A stretch of DNA of 64,000 bases, taken from positions 213,981-277,980 of the forward strand of contig NW_003314416.1 in NCBI RefSeq assembly GCF_000143415.4. The letters are read 5' to 3'. Source of the stretch: Selaginella moellendorffii (taxonomy: Eukaryota > Streptophyta > Lycopodiopsida > Selaginellales > Selaginellaceae). Shown piece after piece: positions 23,588 through 33,664 of this stretch. Positions within the stretch are counted from its first letter, which is position 1. Each line of letters begins with the position of its first letter. The position numbers were made by a program, and so were the translations under genes. The notes beneath the pieces are model-generated. The model worked only from the letters and a program-made list of their open reading frames with translations, did not search any database and was not told the DNA's origin.

Positions 23588-23880
23588 TGGATGCTGCCCA
23601 CTCGCGCAAAACCCATCTCCAGACCCTAGCCCTAGCCATGTGTCACAGGGACTGCCGGTCAAACTCATCCCCACTGGTCAACCACCCCACCGCACCAACA
23701 GCCGCGATTGCCTTGCTTAAACCCCACTTAATCGCACTAAGCGCACCCCATAATCGCCCTTTGGTAGTCAAACCCTCTCCCATAAACCCAATAAATTTAA
23801 CCGACACGAAAAATGTAATAGAGAGGTGGTAGAGGCCTAGTGGCAGAGAACCCCAATGTAAAAACAAGTCCACACAAATA
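23588..23880. repeat. sequence shared with the 3' flank of LINE copy 1
   Basis: Matches 18147-18442 closely (for example ccagaccctagccctagcc and gaggtggtagaggcctagtgg) and, like it, abuts the 3' end of a LINE. LINE copies 3 and 4 lack it, so it is not ordinary LINE 3' sequence. Confidence 0.7.
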
Positions 23881-26423
23881 GGTCCCTGGGTCATATGTAC
23901 ATTTCTACAAGTCCCTTAGGGACTGATACAAAAAACATGACACCCTTCGCACTGTTCACTCAACTACGCTGTCTTGCAATTCTCCACCTAATAGTGACCA
24001 TTGCCCTCCAGCTCCCCTGTAGAGAGCTGGGATCCCTATCCTCTGCATGCAATCCTCCAAGAAGTCCCAATCAACTCAATCGTAGGCCTTCTCAAAGTCT
24101 AGTAGCCACGCTACAATCTGTTGATTTGAGACATTTGCCCACCTCTATGCCAGGAGGTACGTCCATATGTTTTCTGCGATCTGTCGTCCCGACACGAATC
24201 CAATCTGCTGTTCTTTGATGATGATGGGCATGACTGGTTGCAGCTTTTGTGCCATCGCCTTTGCGTATATCTTGTACAATGTGTTGAGCATGGTTATGGG
24301 GTGCCAATTCCTGAGTTCCTGGAGGTCACCCCATTTCGGAATCAATGCGATTTGTCCCTCTAGTATCTCCCTTGGCAGCACCCCTGTTTGCTATGCATCT
24401 CGCCATGTCTCCAGGATCATTAGGCCAACATTGTCCCAATACTCCTCATAGAATGCCGGAAGGAGGCCGTCCATACCTGGCATCTTGTCATCGTTCAGCT
24501 GCTCCCGGGCTCGGTGGAGGTCTTCCAATGAAAAGTCGGCCACCAACATCTCCAGGTACTCATCGGGAACTCTGCGTGGAAGAGTGGACAGCACTCTGCT
24601 TGCGGCGTCTCTCCTATCCAGGGACCAGGGTGTAAGCGACTAATTTTTCCTTTTTACTTTAGTCACTTAACTGCACCTCCGACCACTTGGAGGAGTCTCA
24701 TTCACAACCTCCATAAGTCCCAGTTAGGACTTGGGGCTTGCTAGCCCTGAGAATGGCATCCATGCCACTCAACCTTTGCACTTGGTCCAAGTGCTCCACG
24801 TGTCCGATCCCATGACCGACACCCTAAGGTACCACCGACATACCAGCCGGTTATGCTAGGCCATGCCCATTCACCTTGGTCACACCGGTGGTCTAACGCC
24901 ACCTGCATCATAATCCCGTCTCTCAAAGACTGGGCCATCCGTCTATGAGCGATCATCCCAGATCTACTCCTTAGCATCCTTAGGATGCCCACAGACATGG
25001 GGAATAGCCTTCCCCAACAACTCTTTTCCAGTCCCCACCAAGTCCCTTTTAGTCTATGGCCGTGTTCGCCAACACTGCCACTGGATCAAGGCCCGCAGGC
25101 CGGACCGCTAAGTCCCACTATCCTTTGAGACTTCCTCACCATGTGACCGTATCCTTGGTCACTGCATTAGAGGCCTACTCCTCTTCCTTTTCACCGTTTG
25201 GGACTTTGGGACAACATTTCAGAACACCGTGGCCTTACGCAAGCCTCATGGGTACTCTCCCCGCCTTTCGCCTTTAGGTGCTCTAGCCATGGGCTTAGAG
25301 CGAGGTTCCATTGAGCCACGACAGGTATCCAAGTAGGTAGTGCCACCCACACTTGGACTGGGAGCATTGGCCAGTCGATCTCCCGGGGGAACTAGAGCCG
25401 GCTCTTGAACACTTCACCAAGCTACCCCGCTTGTCGGTCCGTGTTCACTCTAGTCTTGGACTTCCCAGTGGGCAGCTCATCACCCAACACTGGGTCTGGC
25501 CTTTCTGGGCCAAACTGGCCTTTCCTGGCCAAATTGGCTCCACTGCAGTCCTCCCCTTACTATACTTTTGGAGCTCACCAAACCCCCTAGGGTCTGGGAC
25601 ACAAACGCTTTGGGCTTTCACACTCTCAGACTCGAACTCAGACTCGGACTCGGACTCGGACTGGGAGTCGGGCTCGGGCTCGGTCTCGGCCTCGGCCTCA
25701 GCCTCGGTCTCGGTCTCGGTGCCGATCTCGGTCTCGGTCTCGGTCTCGACTTCGGACTCCATCTCAGGTCAATCTCGGACTCCATCTCGGAATCCATCTT
25801 GTGTCCATCTCGGGTCCATCTCGGACTCCATCTCGGGTCCATCTTGGACTCCATCTCGGGTCCCATCTCGGACTCCATCTCGGACTCCATCTCGGGTCCA
25901 TCTCGGGTCCACCTCGGACTTCATCTCGGACTCCATCTCGGACTCCATCTCAGGTCTATCTCGGGTCCACCTCGGACTCCATCTCGGACTCCATCTCGGG
26001 TCCATCTCGGATCCACCTCGGACTCCATCTTGGGCTCCATCTCGGACTCCATCTCGGGTCCATCTCGGATCCACCTCGGACTCCATCTCGGGCTCCATCT
26101 CGGACTCCACTTCGGACTCCAACTCGGGTCCATCTCGGACTCCACTTCGGACCCCAATTTGGGTCCATCTCGGACACTTCCACGTGTCATGTGTTGGTCC
26201 TTTTGGGTCCCTTTTTGGAGCCTCTCTTATTGCTCGCTTCGTGCTTGTTCCTTGAGCACTTCGTTGGGAGTTCCTCTCCCGCTCTCAACCTTTCAAGTCG
26301 GAGCTTTTAGTCCAAACGTCTTACACTCGTTTGGTTTTCGCTTCGGCCACCACCACATGGCACCTTTCCGGGTCCACTTTGGGGCCTAGGGATTTTGTGT
26401 CTCACACAGGGCTAGGCCGTGAA
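23881..26423 (-). mobile_element. L1-like LINE copy 2, internally deleted and split by a solo LTR
   Basis: The 3' end at 23881 matches the other copies. Near 24012 the sequence jumps from the C-terminal region straight to the RT domain, losing about 2.9 kb. RT remnants (ITMLNTLYKIYAKAM, FVSGRQIAENIWTYLLA) follow on the minus strand to 24630. After the solo LTR about 17 more bases of LINE remain before LINE copy 3 begins at 26424. Confidence 0.8.
24631..26406 (-). repeat. solo LTR of the A family, with target duplication
   Basis: 1776 bp, reverse orientation: begins TGTAAGCGAC and ends TGTCTCACA on the + strand. It is flanked by the direct repeat caggg at 24626-24630 and 26407-26411, and interrupts LINE copy 2. 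It includes the hexamer array in reverse (about 25625-26175). A lone LTR with a perfect target duplication indicates LTR-LTR recombination after insertion. Confidence 0.9.
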
Positions 26424-26547
26424 GGTCCCTGGGTCGATGAAATGTGTATGTACATTCCCCAATGTCCCATAGGGGCTAATACAAAAACCGGGCATGCTGC
26501 CCGAAGCTCATGCTACCTAGTGGTGATCTCCCTCATCTAAAGTGAGA

Positions 26548-27998
26548 CTAGGCCTGCAGTAGAAGCGGCTGTGGTCGTCTCCGTCGTATCACATCCAGAT
26601 CCACGTCCCCCCTTCGTGCTGACCACAAGATCGACTCCATGGGGCACCATCTCCAACGAACATCCTTGTGGTCTCCTCTACCAAAACATGGCAGCCATGC
26701 TTTCTGCCACTCCTCGAGCCTCTCGAGCTTCCCCCTGTCCCAAAGGATAGCATGGTGAAGCCGTATTGCCGCCAGTGTAAGTCTCCACCACTCTGCCAGT
26801 ACCTGTGATACTCTTACCTGTGTCCCATCGAAATGTGCCCGGTTACGTGCTTCCCAAAGGGCCGGGACTCCCGTAGCACGCCATATCGCCCATCGAGCAT
26901 GGCCAAGCGCCTCCCACACGGGGACTCCTACCTCCGCCCCGGTCGTGTCCCACGAGACCTGAATCTCCCAGCCGTGTCGTCCTCTGCACCTGATGTGTCG
27001 CAGGGCTGGGCCCTGGGCAGGGCCTCTCGCTTCCTCGAACCAGTGGAGCATGTCCCCACTGCGGGCCTCGAAATCCTGTGTCACGCCCAGCTCCTTCCCT
27101 GCCTTAATAATCTGGCGCCACACCTCCTCTGCAGTGTCACACTCCCACAGCGCATGCTTGACTGTCTCGAGTTCGCAACACTCCCTGCACCTGCGACTCG
27201 TGTTGTCCTGGAATCGCTGTCCAACCGGAAGCCCGTTTTTCGCTACCAACCATGAGGTGACTTTCACTTTTTCCTGCATGGGCAACTTCCAGAAGTGAAT
27301 CGTGTTGTCCACCACTTGCTCCGCGTCGACCCCTTGAGCTATCCACTTCTGCCACAGCTTTGGAATCTCCTCTCTTGCCTCCTCTCGCGATGTCAGTAGT
27401 CCATTCCACGCTTCCTTGACTGCATAGGAGAAAAAGCTTCCCGTCCCTCATCACCATGCGGCAGGGTCCCAGTCCAGATCTTCTAGTAGCTGCTGTCGCC
27501 ACCATATCAGTGATCCATAGCCCTCCAATAGGTCTTCCGAGTCCACCACGTCCAGCCTCTTGGGTGATTGCCTGAGCACACGAATCCTCCCACGTACCTC
27601 ATCGTCCATGACATCCGGCATCTCTTGTCTCTCACCCATTGAGAGAAGTGTGTCTCCTCTTGTGATGCGAAATGGCAGTCCTATGTTGTGCTCTAGTGCG
27701 GCGATGAACCAAACCTCAACGTCCCCTTCTTCCCATGCTGGTGTAGGCGTGGTGAATGCTTGAGTCCACGTCCCCAGCAGACGTCGCACAACATCGTGTT
27801 CCTCCCACTTTGTTTGCCGCTAGATTGCCACAAAGTCACCTGCTTGAAGGCATCTTCTCGGCCACTTCGTCCCTGCTTTTGTGTTGTTCACCACTCGGAG
27901 GAGTCGCAGGATGTTACGTTGCTTCCAAGGTCCAAACACTTGAGTCCTTCTCACTGTTCGCCACCAATCCCTGTCAATCACTCCCGCCAGTTGCTTCA
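26548..27998 (-). pseudogene. LINE copy 3 ORF2, C-terminal part
   Basis: Minus-strand frames 26548-27315 and 27451-27789 cover the end of ORF2. They show KVKVTSWLVAKNGLPVG and a zinc-binding CRECCELETVKHALWEC (reverse-transcriptase zinc-binding domain), with a frameshift between the two frames. The upstream remainder is at 52786-56400. Confidence 0.8.
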
Positions 27999-28022
27999 AA
28001 GCTCTATTTCGTTAAAGTGGGA
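27999..28022 (+). repeat. left terminal inverted repeat, transposon copy 2
   Basis: Perfect inverse of 52762-52785. Just inside it, agtgggaattgtcattatcccact forms a short subterminal inverted repeat. The remaining sequence to 28440 is AT-rich and non-coding, with a palindrome at 28395. Confidence 0.9.
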
Positions 28023-28442
28023 ATTGTCATTATCCCACTTGTAAAATAAGGTTTCCAAACCTTTATATAGTATATAAATATAACAAAATTCAACTGCATT
28101 GAGGCACATGCCATTTTATTTTAAACAAGGAAATGTCTACTCAATCACTTCTCCTCCCCCTGCCACTGCTTCACCTCTCTCTTCTCCTTGTCATCGTCGT
28201 CCAATTTCTTTCCATCCTTTTAATATTGGCTTAGTTGCTCCGAGTCTAGGTGGAGCCCAAGTCCCCATTCAATCTTTACTTTCCCCTTATTAATAAAACA
28301 ACTTTGTAGACTTCCAATAACATGATGTAACATGCTGTAATGTAACATGTAATGCTGTAATCCTCTCAAAGAATTGTCTTTTAATATTAATACAATGGCA
28401 TGGAACCCCATGCCATAATAAGTTACATTTTTAAATAAATAC

Positions 28443-28987
28443 ATGCCATCTCAGATTGTTATTTTTTGCCTCCAACGCCTATACAATAATCTTGGAATTT
28501 CATCACTCTCCACACTATCAAGATTTAAACCCAATAGTAATGCCATCTCTTCTCTAATACGTCCACGCTCATGTTCAGTGGTCGAAGAACCCATCCGGTT
28601 GAGCAGATTATGGAGATGCGGATAGTGCTTGGCTAGACAATATACATGCCATAAATGATGACTAATGTCTATCCGATCAAATGGCTTCTGATATACCGTT
28701 CCATCTGCCATTTGGTTGATTTCTGCAGCCACCTCCTGGACTGGCCGGTTCTCTATCACCATCGCTCCAAGCCGTTTTGCAAGGTCCCCCAGAACATACG
28801 GTTTCTTCTCCCTAGTTTCCATACTGCAAGAGATGGGGTGCACTGCATATGTGTGCGTGTTCACTGCAGTTTTAATCGGCGAGTCATCGATGATGAGGAT
28901 TTCACTTGACCTAGCAGTCCGATTCATCACTACAGCCTCTGGCTTGACGAAGATGGGCTTGCTACCCCTCACATGGACCATAGTCAA
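28443..28987 (-). CDS. unrecognised transposon left-arm protein, downstream part
   Basis: Open for 178 residues on the minus strand. It contains AEINQMADGTVYQKPFDRID, then HHLWHVYCLAKHYPHLHNLL and an acidic C-terminus. An upstream splice acceptor is likely because no good ATG starts the frame. I do not recognise a family. About 100 bp of it (around 28636-28727) is duplicated at 29632-29720 with the same reading frame start. It could be a later exon of the gene at 29826-30947. Confidence 0.45.
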
Positions 28988-29328
28988 GCAATCCTCCTAC
29001 GTTAGGAGAAAGTTAAATGGTAATATTACTCGCGTCTGATCGTGCATCATCTGTAGCAACGTTAATGCATTGTGGCGCATCATGGATGTCCAAACTCCCA
29101 ATTGCAAATTGAACCCGGCCCTCTGTTTTAAGTGTCGCATGGTCATTATTAGATCCCGTAGTTTCTCCCGTGTGATTAATGTGAATCTGTCTCATTTGAC
29201 CAACTTGTGACTGCAGGCTTTGGAGGGTGCAGTGACATTCGAGGACGAGCCACGCTCATGGGAGAAAAGGACACCGTTCAGATAAAAAACGATACAGTAC
29301 CTTCGCTGTGACTCTGAAATGAAATGCG

Positions 29329-29760
29329 TCAGCATAAAAAATGGTACAAGTCAATTTTACCATCTACAATATTAGCGAATGGTGCTCCCGATGGTCGTTG
29401 AGAGGGTTTTGGTCGAGGAAACGTGAAGGGCAGAAATACTCTCCTCTGCAATGTGGGGTCAATCGCATCCGATGGCATGTGGGCACATGCCATTTCAGCT
29501 GTAGACTCTGGTACAACTGGCTCAACAGTGGCATGGGGTGGTTCCGATGGCGTGTGATCACACGCCATTTCAGCTGGTGCCTCCGTTGGCAAAGTGGACA
29601 TGACCGAATAGGCAGTAGGACCGAGCAGACAATATACATGCCATAAATGATGACTGGTGTCTGTCCGATCAAATGGCTTCTGATATACCGTTCCATCTGC
29701 CATTTGGTTGATTTCTGCAATGGAAATGGCGTGAGGCCACATGCTATGCCACATGCAATG
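29329..29760 (-). pseudogene. rearranged copy of a left-arm exon with in-frame palindromes
   Basis: The minus-strand frame starts with the duplicated AEINQMADGTVYQKPFDR segment and then runs through a Pro/Glu-rich stretch. There two palindromes are read in frame (AEMACDHTPSE and AEMACAHMPSD). Upstream, a GT...AG stretch of 54 bp (29715-29768) is almost wholly palindrome, but joining it to the frame meets a TAG. I treat this part as rearranged rather than a working exon. Confidence 0.4.
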
Positions 29761-29825
29761 AGGCTTACCTGCCAGGCGCTAGTTGCTAGTGCACGTCCTT
29801 GTCCTAGTTTTTGTGGCTTCTTCAG

Positions 29826-30947
29826 TTAAACCGAGAGCTTCCGTGTTCGTGCCAATGTCTCGTGCAGACCCGATTTGTAGCACGTTTCTTGCTTGACATT
29901 CTGCGCGTGGGAGATGTATATGATAGATCGGAGGGGCGAGTTGCCTTTTATCAGGCGGACAACTCTTGTCTTGAAGACTTTCTTCACCTCCTCGCCCACC
30001 ATAATATCCACAACTATCTCTTGCATCGCCAAGCTAGAATGCTGCTCGGAGATGGCATAGAACCGGATGTTCTGATCGTCCAACACCTTCCTATTGATCA
30101 AGTCTGGAAACCTCGTCTCGCCCTTCATTGTTTGGTAGTAGGGGATCACGTCTGCGATGTCGGGTGTTATTGGACTTGCCAGCATCTTCTGCTTCAGTTT
30201 CTCCACCCACTCATCAGATACTAGCCTGTGGTTGTATTTGCTTTGGATGTCGATGTGGCTCACGTCGATTGTATATACTTTGTTGGAATAGTAACAAGTA
30301 CTATTATCTGCGACGATTTTTGCTGCCTCTTCTTGCTCTTTCTGCTCTTTGCGGCTCTTCTTTTTGGTGGGTGTAGTGTTCGAACCCGAGGCAATGGCAT
30401 CACCGAGTAGCTTCTTTTTTGGAGTAGGAGAGTCGGACGTCGGCTTGAGCTTGACCACCCTTTTCTGCTTCGGGGTAGTTTCCAGATCGACCCTCTTCCC
30501 CTTCGCTTCGCGAACTGGAGTCACTCTCAACGGCTCAATGTTGGAATATAGTTTTTGAACATCGCCGTAGGTGAAGTCTGTGGATTCCATGTGATCTTCA
30601 TAGACCCGCAGCGTCTTTGAAATTGTGGGCCTCCTGGACAACCTCTCCCTAGCTCCCTCTAGGAATTCCTCATAGCCGCTGCCCCCCTCCGGGAAGCCAC
30701 TAGGATGTCCAAGGTGGATCTTGAAGGCGGACGCTGTCTCTACCACAAGTGCCAGTCCATATTCTTGCATGGAACTGCATGGAGTGTCTGTCACTTGGAT
30801 GAGGATCCCCATGCATTCTTTTCTCCCACCATCTGTGTTGTACAGCCTCAGATCCTCGCCTTCCATCCCGAAAGTCCAACTGGTGAGCTCCTCCCCCTTC
30901 TCTGCATCCACATTGACAGTGGCTGGAAGAAGAACGCAATTCCTCGC
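29826..30947 (-). CDS. unrecognised transposon left-arm protein, ParB-like motif possible
   Basis: About 370 residues open on the minus strand, probably from a splice acceptor (ttctgaacag|GCGAGG) at 30947. The N-terminal part (ARNCVLLPATVNVDAEKG) is followed by a basic, Lys/Thr/Pro-rich linker typical of a nuclear protein (TPKQKRVVKLKP, TPTKKKSRKEQKEQEE). The C-terminal part reads SNKVYTIDVSHIDIQSKYN and FYAISEQHSSLAMQEIV. That last motif recalls the ParB/Srx-type box in which a Gly/Gln-His or Gly-Arg-Arg follows a hydrophobic strand, but this is only a resemblance. It may serve as an accessory DNA-binding or nuclease subunit of the transposon (inference). Confidence 0.45.
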   Translation of the reverse strand, partial: ARNCVLLPATVNVDAEKGEELTSWTFGMEGEDLRLYNTDGGRKECMGILIQVTDTPCSSMQEYGLALVVETASAFKIHLGHPSGFPEGGSGYEEFLEGARERLSRRPTISKTLRVYEDHMESTDFTYGDVQKLYSNIEPLRVTPVREAKGKRVDLETTPKQKRVVKLKPTSDSPTPKKKLLGDAIASGSNTTPTKKKSRKEQKEQEEAAKIVADNSTCYYSNKVYTIDVSHIDIQSKYNHRLVSDEWVEKLKQKMLASPITPDIADVIPYYQTMKGETRFPDLINRKVLDDQNIRFYAISEQHSSLAMQEIVVDIMVGEEVKKVFKTRVVRLIKGNSPLRSIIYISHAQNVKQETCYKSGLHETLARTRKLSV

Positions 30948-31161
30948 CTGTTCAGAAATGCACAACAATTAGAGCTGACAGATGAAAAGCTAGCAGCTGG
31001 AAATAACGTGAGGCCACACGCCATTCACCACTGCATCAGATGTCTTGAGGCTGCATCCTAAGATGGCGTGAGGCTACACGCCATCTGTAACCGGACTGCA
31101 CTCGAGAGCCCAATCGGTGCATGCCAATGTTGCTACTGAATGGCATGTGGCCTCATGCCAT

Positions 31162-31890
31162 TTTCTACTTGGCCTAAAAGACTTACCATTTGAAGCCGAA
31201 TGGAGGCGTGACAATCGAGGCCGGACTCGCTGGCGAATGTGCATTGTGTGTGCAGCGGATCGTAGCAGCAAGGCTACTCTGCCACTTACAGTTGGAGAGT
31301 GGCACTGAAATCTCCCGGGACGCCAAGTGGGCTGCGTGTGGGTGGCGGAGTGGGCGGCGGAGTTGGCGGCGAAGTTACAAACTGGGTGTGTCTTGAAGTG
31401 GACGTCGATGCACACGAGTGCGATGCGAGCGCGAGTGTGATGCAAGCGCGAGTGGACGCCAATGCACACAAGAAACCTGTAGAGAAGGTAGATGAGCGCG
31501 AATGTGAGCGTGATCGTGAGTGGGAGCGCGATGCGAGTGCGAGTGTGCGAGCGCGATGCGAGCGTGAGTGTGCAAGCGCGAGTACGAAGCAAAATGCAAA
31601 ACCTAACCTCACACGCGCGAAATGTCACGACGGTTGGTAATCCCGCAACGTCATCATTCCTCAGACTTGGGTGCCACCATTAATTTCTGGATCGCCGCGC
31701 GCATGCATGCACGTGAAATCCAAAAGAAATCCGCAACGTCATCATTCCTCGGACTGCATGCAGGCGAAATCCAAAAGAAAGATCATGATTGGGATATCAT
31801 TTACTACCCTCGCTATATTTATACCATACATGATTGGATATTCCAAAGCATCTTGTATTTCCAAAAATGCCAGATGTTCAGCTAAATAAA
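31162..31890. repeat. CpG-rich low-complexity stretch and short direct repeats
   Basis: About 31380-31600 repeats variants of gcgcgagtgtgatgcaagcg, giving Arg/Ser/Ala-rich spurious ORFs on both strands. About 31640-31790 has direct repeats of ccgcaacgtcatcattcctc and gaaatccaaaagaaa. No gene is supported. Confidence 0.6.
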
Positions 31891-32121
31891 GAATGGTATA
31901 CAATGTCCTTCTTGATGACCCTGCAAAGAAGCATCTCGATCGGACACCACATGAGACCACACGAGCCTTACAATGTTTCAGGGGCATTTGCCATCGATCC
32001 GACCGTTATTTTGCTCCAAGATTTTACAGTTTGGTGTGCATTGACCTTTCCATCGACACTGCAAAGGGACATCACAATCAGATGCGGGATCACAAGAAAC
32101 CAACTTCACTAACTCTGGTTT
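31891..32121 (+). repeat. duplicated segment, unit a (left of element D)
   Basis: Matches 41707-41940 at about 95 percent by eye, beginning gaatggtatacaatgtc. It continues on the far side of element D at 41072. One frame is open in both copies (starting VYNVLLDDPAKKH), but the product is not recognised. Confidence 0.75.
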
Positions 32122-32309
32122 TGTTGGGGGAAGGAGGGGTGCCTCCCCCAACGCTCGCTCAAACATGAGAAGTGCTTCACTGCTCTCTGCAAAAATGCCC
32201 CCCCTCACCCTTGTGAGGCAAGGGTTTTATACAAGGAAGATGGGGAATATTCTGAGGACCAGAATATTCCCTCTCTCTCTCTCGCTCTCTCGGTGGCCAC
32301 GCCCTAACA
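32122..32309 (-). repeat. 3' LTR of element D
   Basis: On the + strand it runs from TGTTGGGGGAAG to CCCTAACA. It includes an internal hairpin (gggggaaggagggg with cctcccccaac), a CT-rich run, and ttttataca, which could serve as a promoter element on one strand. No clear polypurine tract precedes it on the coding strand. Confidence 0.9.
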
Positions 32310-33664
32310 TGCGACCATGGTGGATCGCGCTGGCTCCAGACGCGCGAGAACCCTCCGAAGAGTGTAGAGTGTACGTTTGCTACTGATGCCAAGTGCTGGT
32401 AACTGCGTGAAATAGTAGAAACTCTAGAAAACAGAGTGGAAAAGAAAAAAAGGTAGGTGAGAAGTTTGGAGACAGGGAGAAAACCCGGTGGGAAACCCTG
32501 TAGTCAAACTGGACCCTGAAGTTGAAGAAAAGTGTAGAAAAAGTGTGAAAAGAGGAGGAAAATAGAGGAAAAAGAACATGAGTACCCAAAGAACTTAACC
32601 CGTACCTGGATTTCAGCTCAGGAAAGTGTAATATGCAAATGCAACCTCTTGATGACTTCCGGTATGCTCCAAGGATTGGCCGAAATCGAGAAAGAAAGAG
32701 AGGTAGAAGAGGGGATGCGTTGCCCAAGGGTGGTAAGTGTGGAAATGATGAAAGATGGAGTGATATGGTGGAGCGCCGAGATGGTGGTGGCACTCGGAAG
32801 TGGTAGCCATTGATAACCGTTAGCCCATAGAGTAAACACTGACCACTCAGAGTAGCCGGTAACCGATAACCAGTAGCTGGGTACCTGTAACCAGTAATTG
32901 GTAACCACCTGCTCTCGCTCCTACTCCTGCGCTAGCTCCATGGTGGAGTGCTGAGATGGTGGTGGCTCTCTGAGAAGGTGGCTAGTCTGATGTGTCGGAC
33001 TGAAGAAGTCAGCAGCTGAAAAGGACAGCATAGTCACTGGGTTGCCGGTAAAGAGAGGTGGCATGTGTCCACTGAGTGCTGGAGCAGAAGAAAGTGGCTT
33101 CGGCTTCTGTGGCCTTGCCTAAAGATCCACCTAGGTGCCTTAAGTGAACAGGTTCACCTGGTTGGAAGAAAGTCGCTCCAGAAAAGCTAGTGCGTTTTCT
33201 GCAAATGGTCGTAAGGACATCTTGGACATGGCACGTCAAAATGAGGTGGTGTCTTGTGCTGCTGGTGCATGTATGTGCGTCCGTGGTATGGTGTAAATGT
33301 GACCTCAAATGGAGATGGGAATGATGGTGAAAGAATGAAAGATGCAAGATGGGCATCTAGAGATAAGTGCGGGCAATGCTGTTGGAAGTGATTGGTGATG
33401 GAACTGTGAGTGTAGATGATATGGAATGAGTGTGGGAGATGTGCAGGGTATAGTAATGATAAAGGAAGGGCCAAAGAACCTGGAACATAGACCGAGCCAA
33501 GCGAGGAACCTCCATACAAACGGCAATGCAGCCTGAGCACAAAATCCAAGGCATGGGCCATTGTCCAATGGAGAAACATCCTCTGAAAGTAAGAAAAGTA
33601 GCCACGAAAGTAAAGTGAAAGAAAGGAAGAGAAAGAAAAAGAAAAAGAAGAGAAGAGGAACGCC
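32310..33664 (-). other. element D 3' non-coding tail
   Basis: About 1.35 kb between the pol stop and the 3' LTR. It has short ORFs without recognisable domains and a short repeat of ggtaaccgataaccagtag type near 32830-32910. That repeat resembles the repeat in the 5' leader at about 39930-40040. I see no envelope-like gene. Confidence 0.6.

Larger units (their letters stand above)
28395..31161 (+). repeat. palindrome cluster, left arm of transposon copy 2
   Basis: 22-bp palindromes at 28395-28416, 29472-29493, 29547-29568, 29726-29747, 31003-31024, 31063-31084 and 31140-31161. The one at 29547 is a perfect palindrome with centre TGATCA. At 29472 and 28395 the arms also pair fully for 10 and 9 bp, though their sequence differs, so changes in one arm are matched in the other. 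Confidence 0.85.

Noticed and set aside
25353-26389. Long plus-strand ORFs of 169-300 codons, and similar ones near 22.0-22.5 kb
   Set aside because: Same cause: hexamer arrays in A-family LTRs, read in reverse or forward.
29715-29768. A working 54-bp intron made of a palindrome
   Set aside because: The splice signals look good, but the joined frame has a stop and the block is a rearranged duplicate; kept only as a finding to test.
28395-31161. CRISPR array, because of many short palindromic repeats
   Set aside because: Spacing is irregular (tens to more than a thousand bases), repeats vary in sequence, and this is a plant nuclear sequence with introns and retrotransposons.
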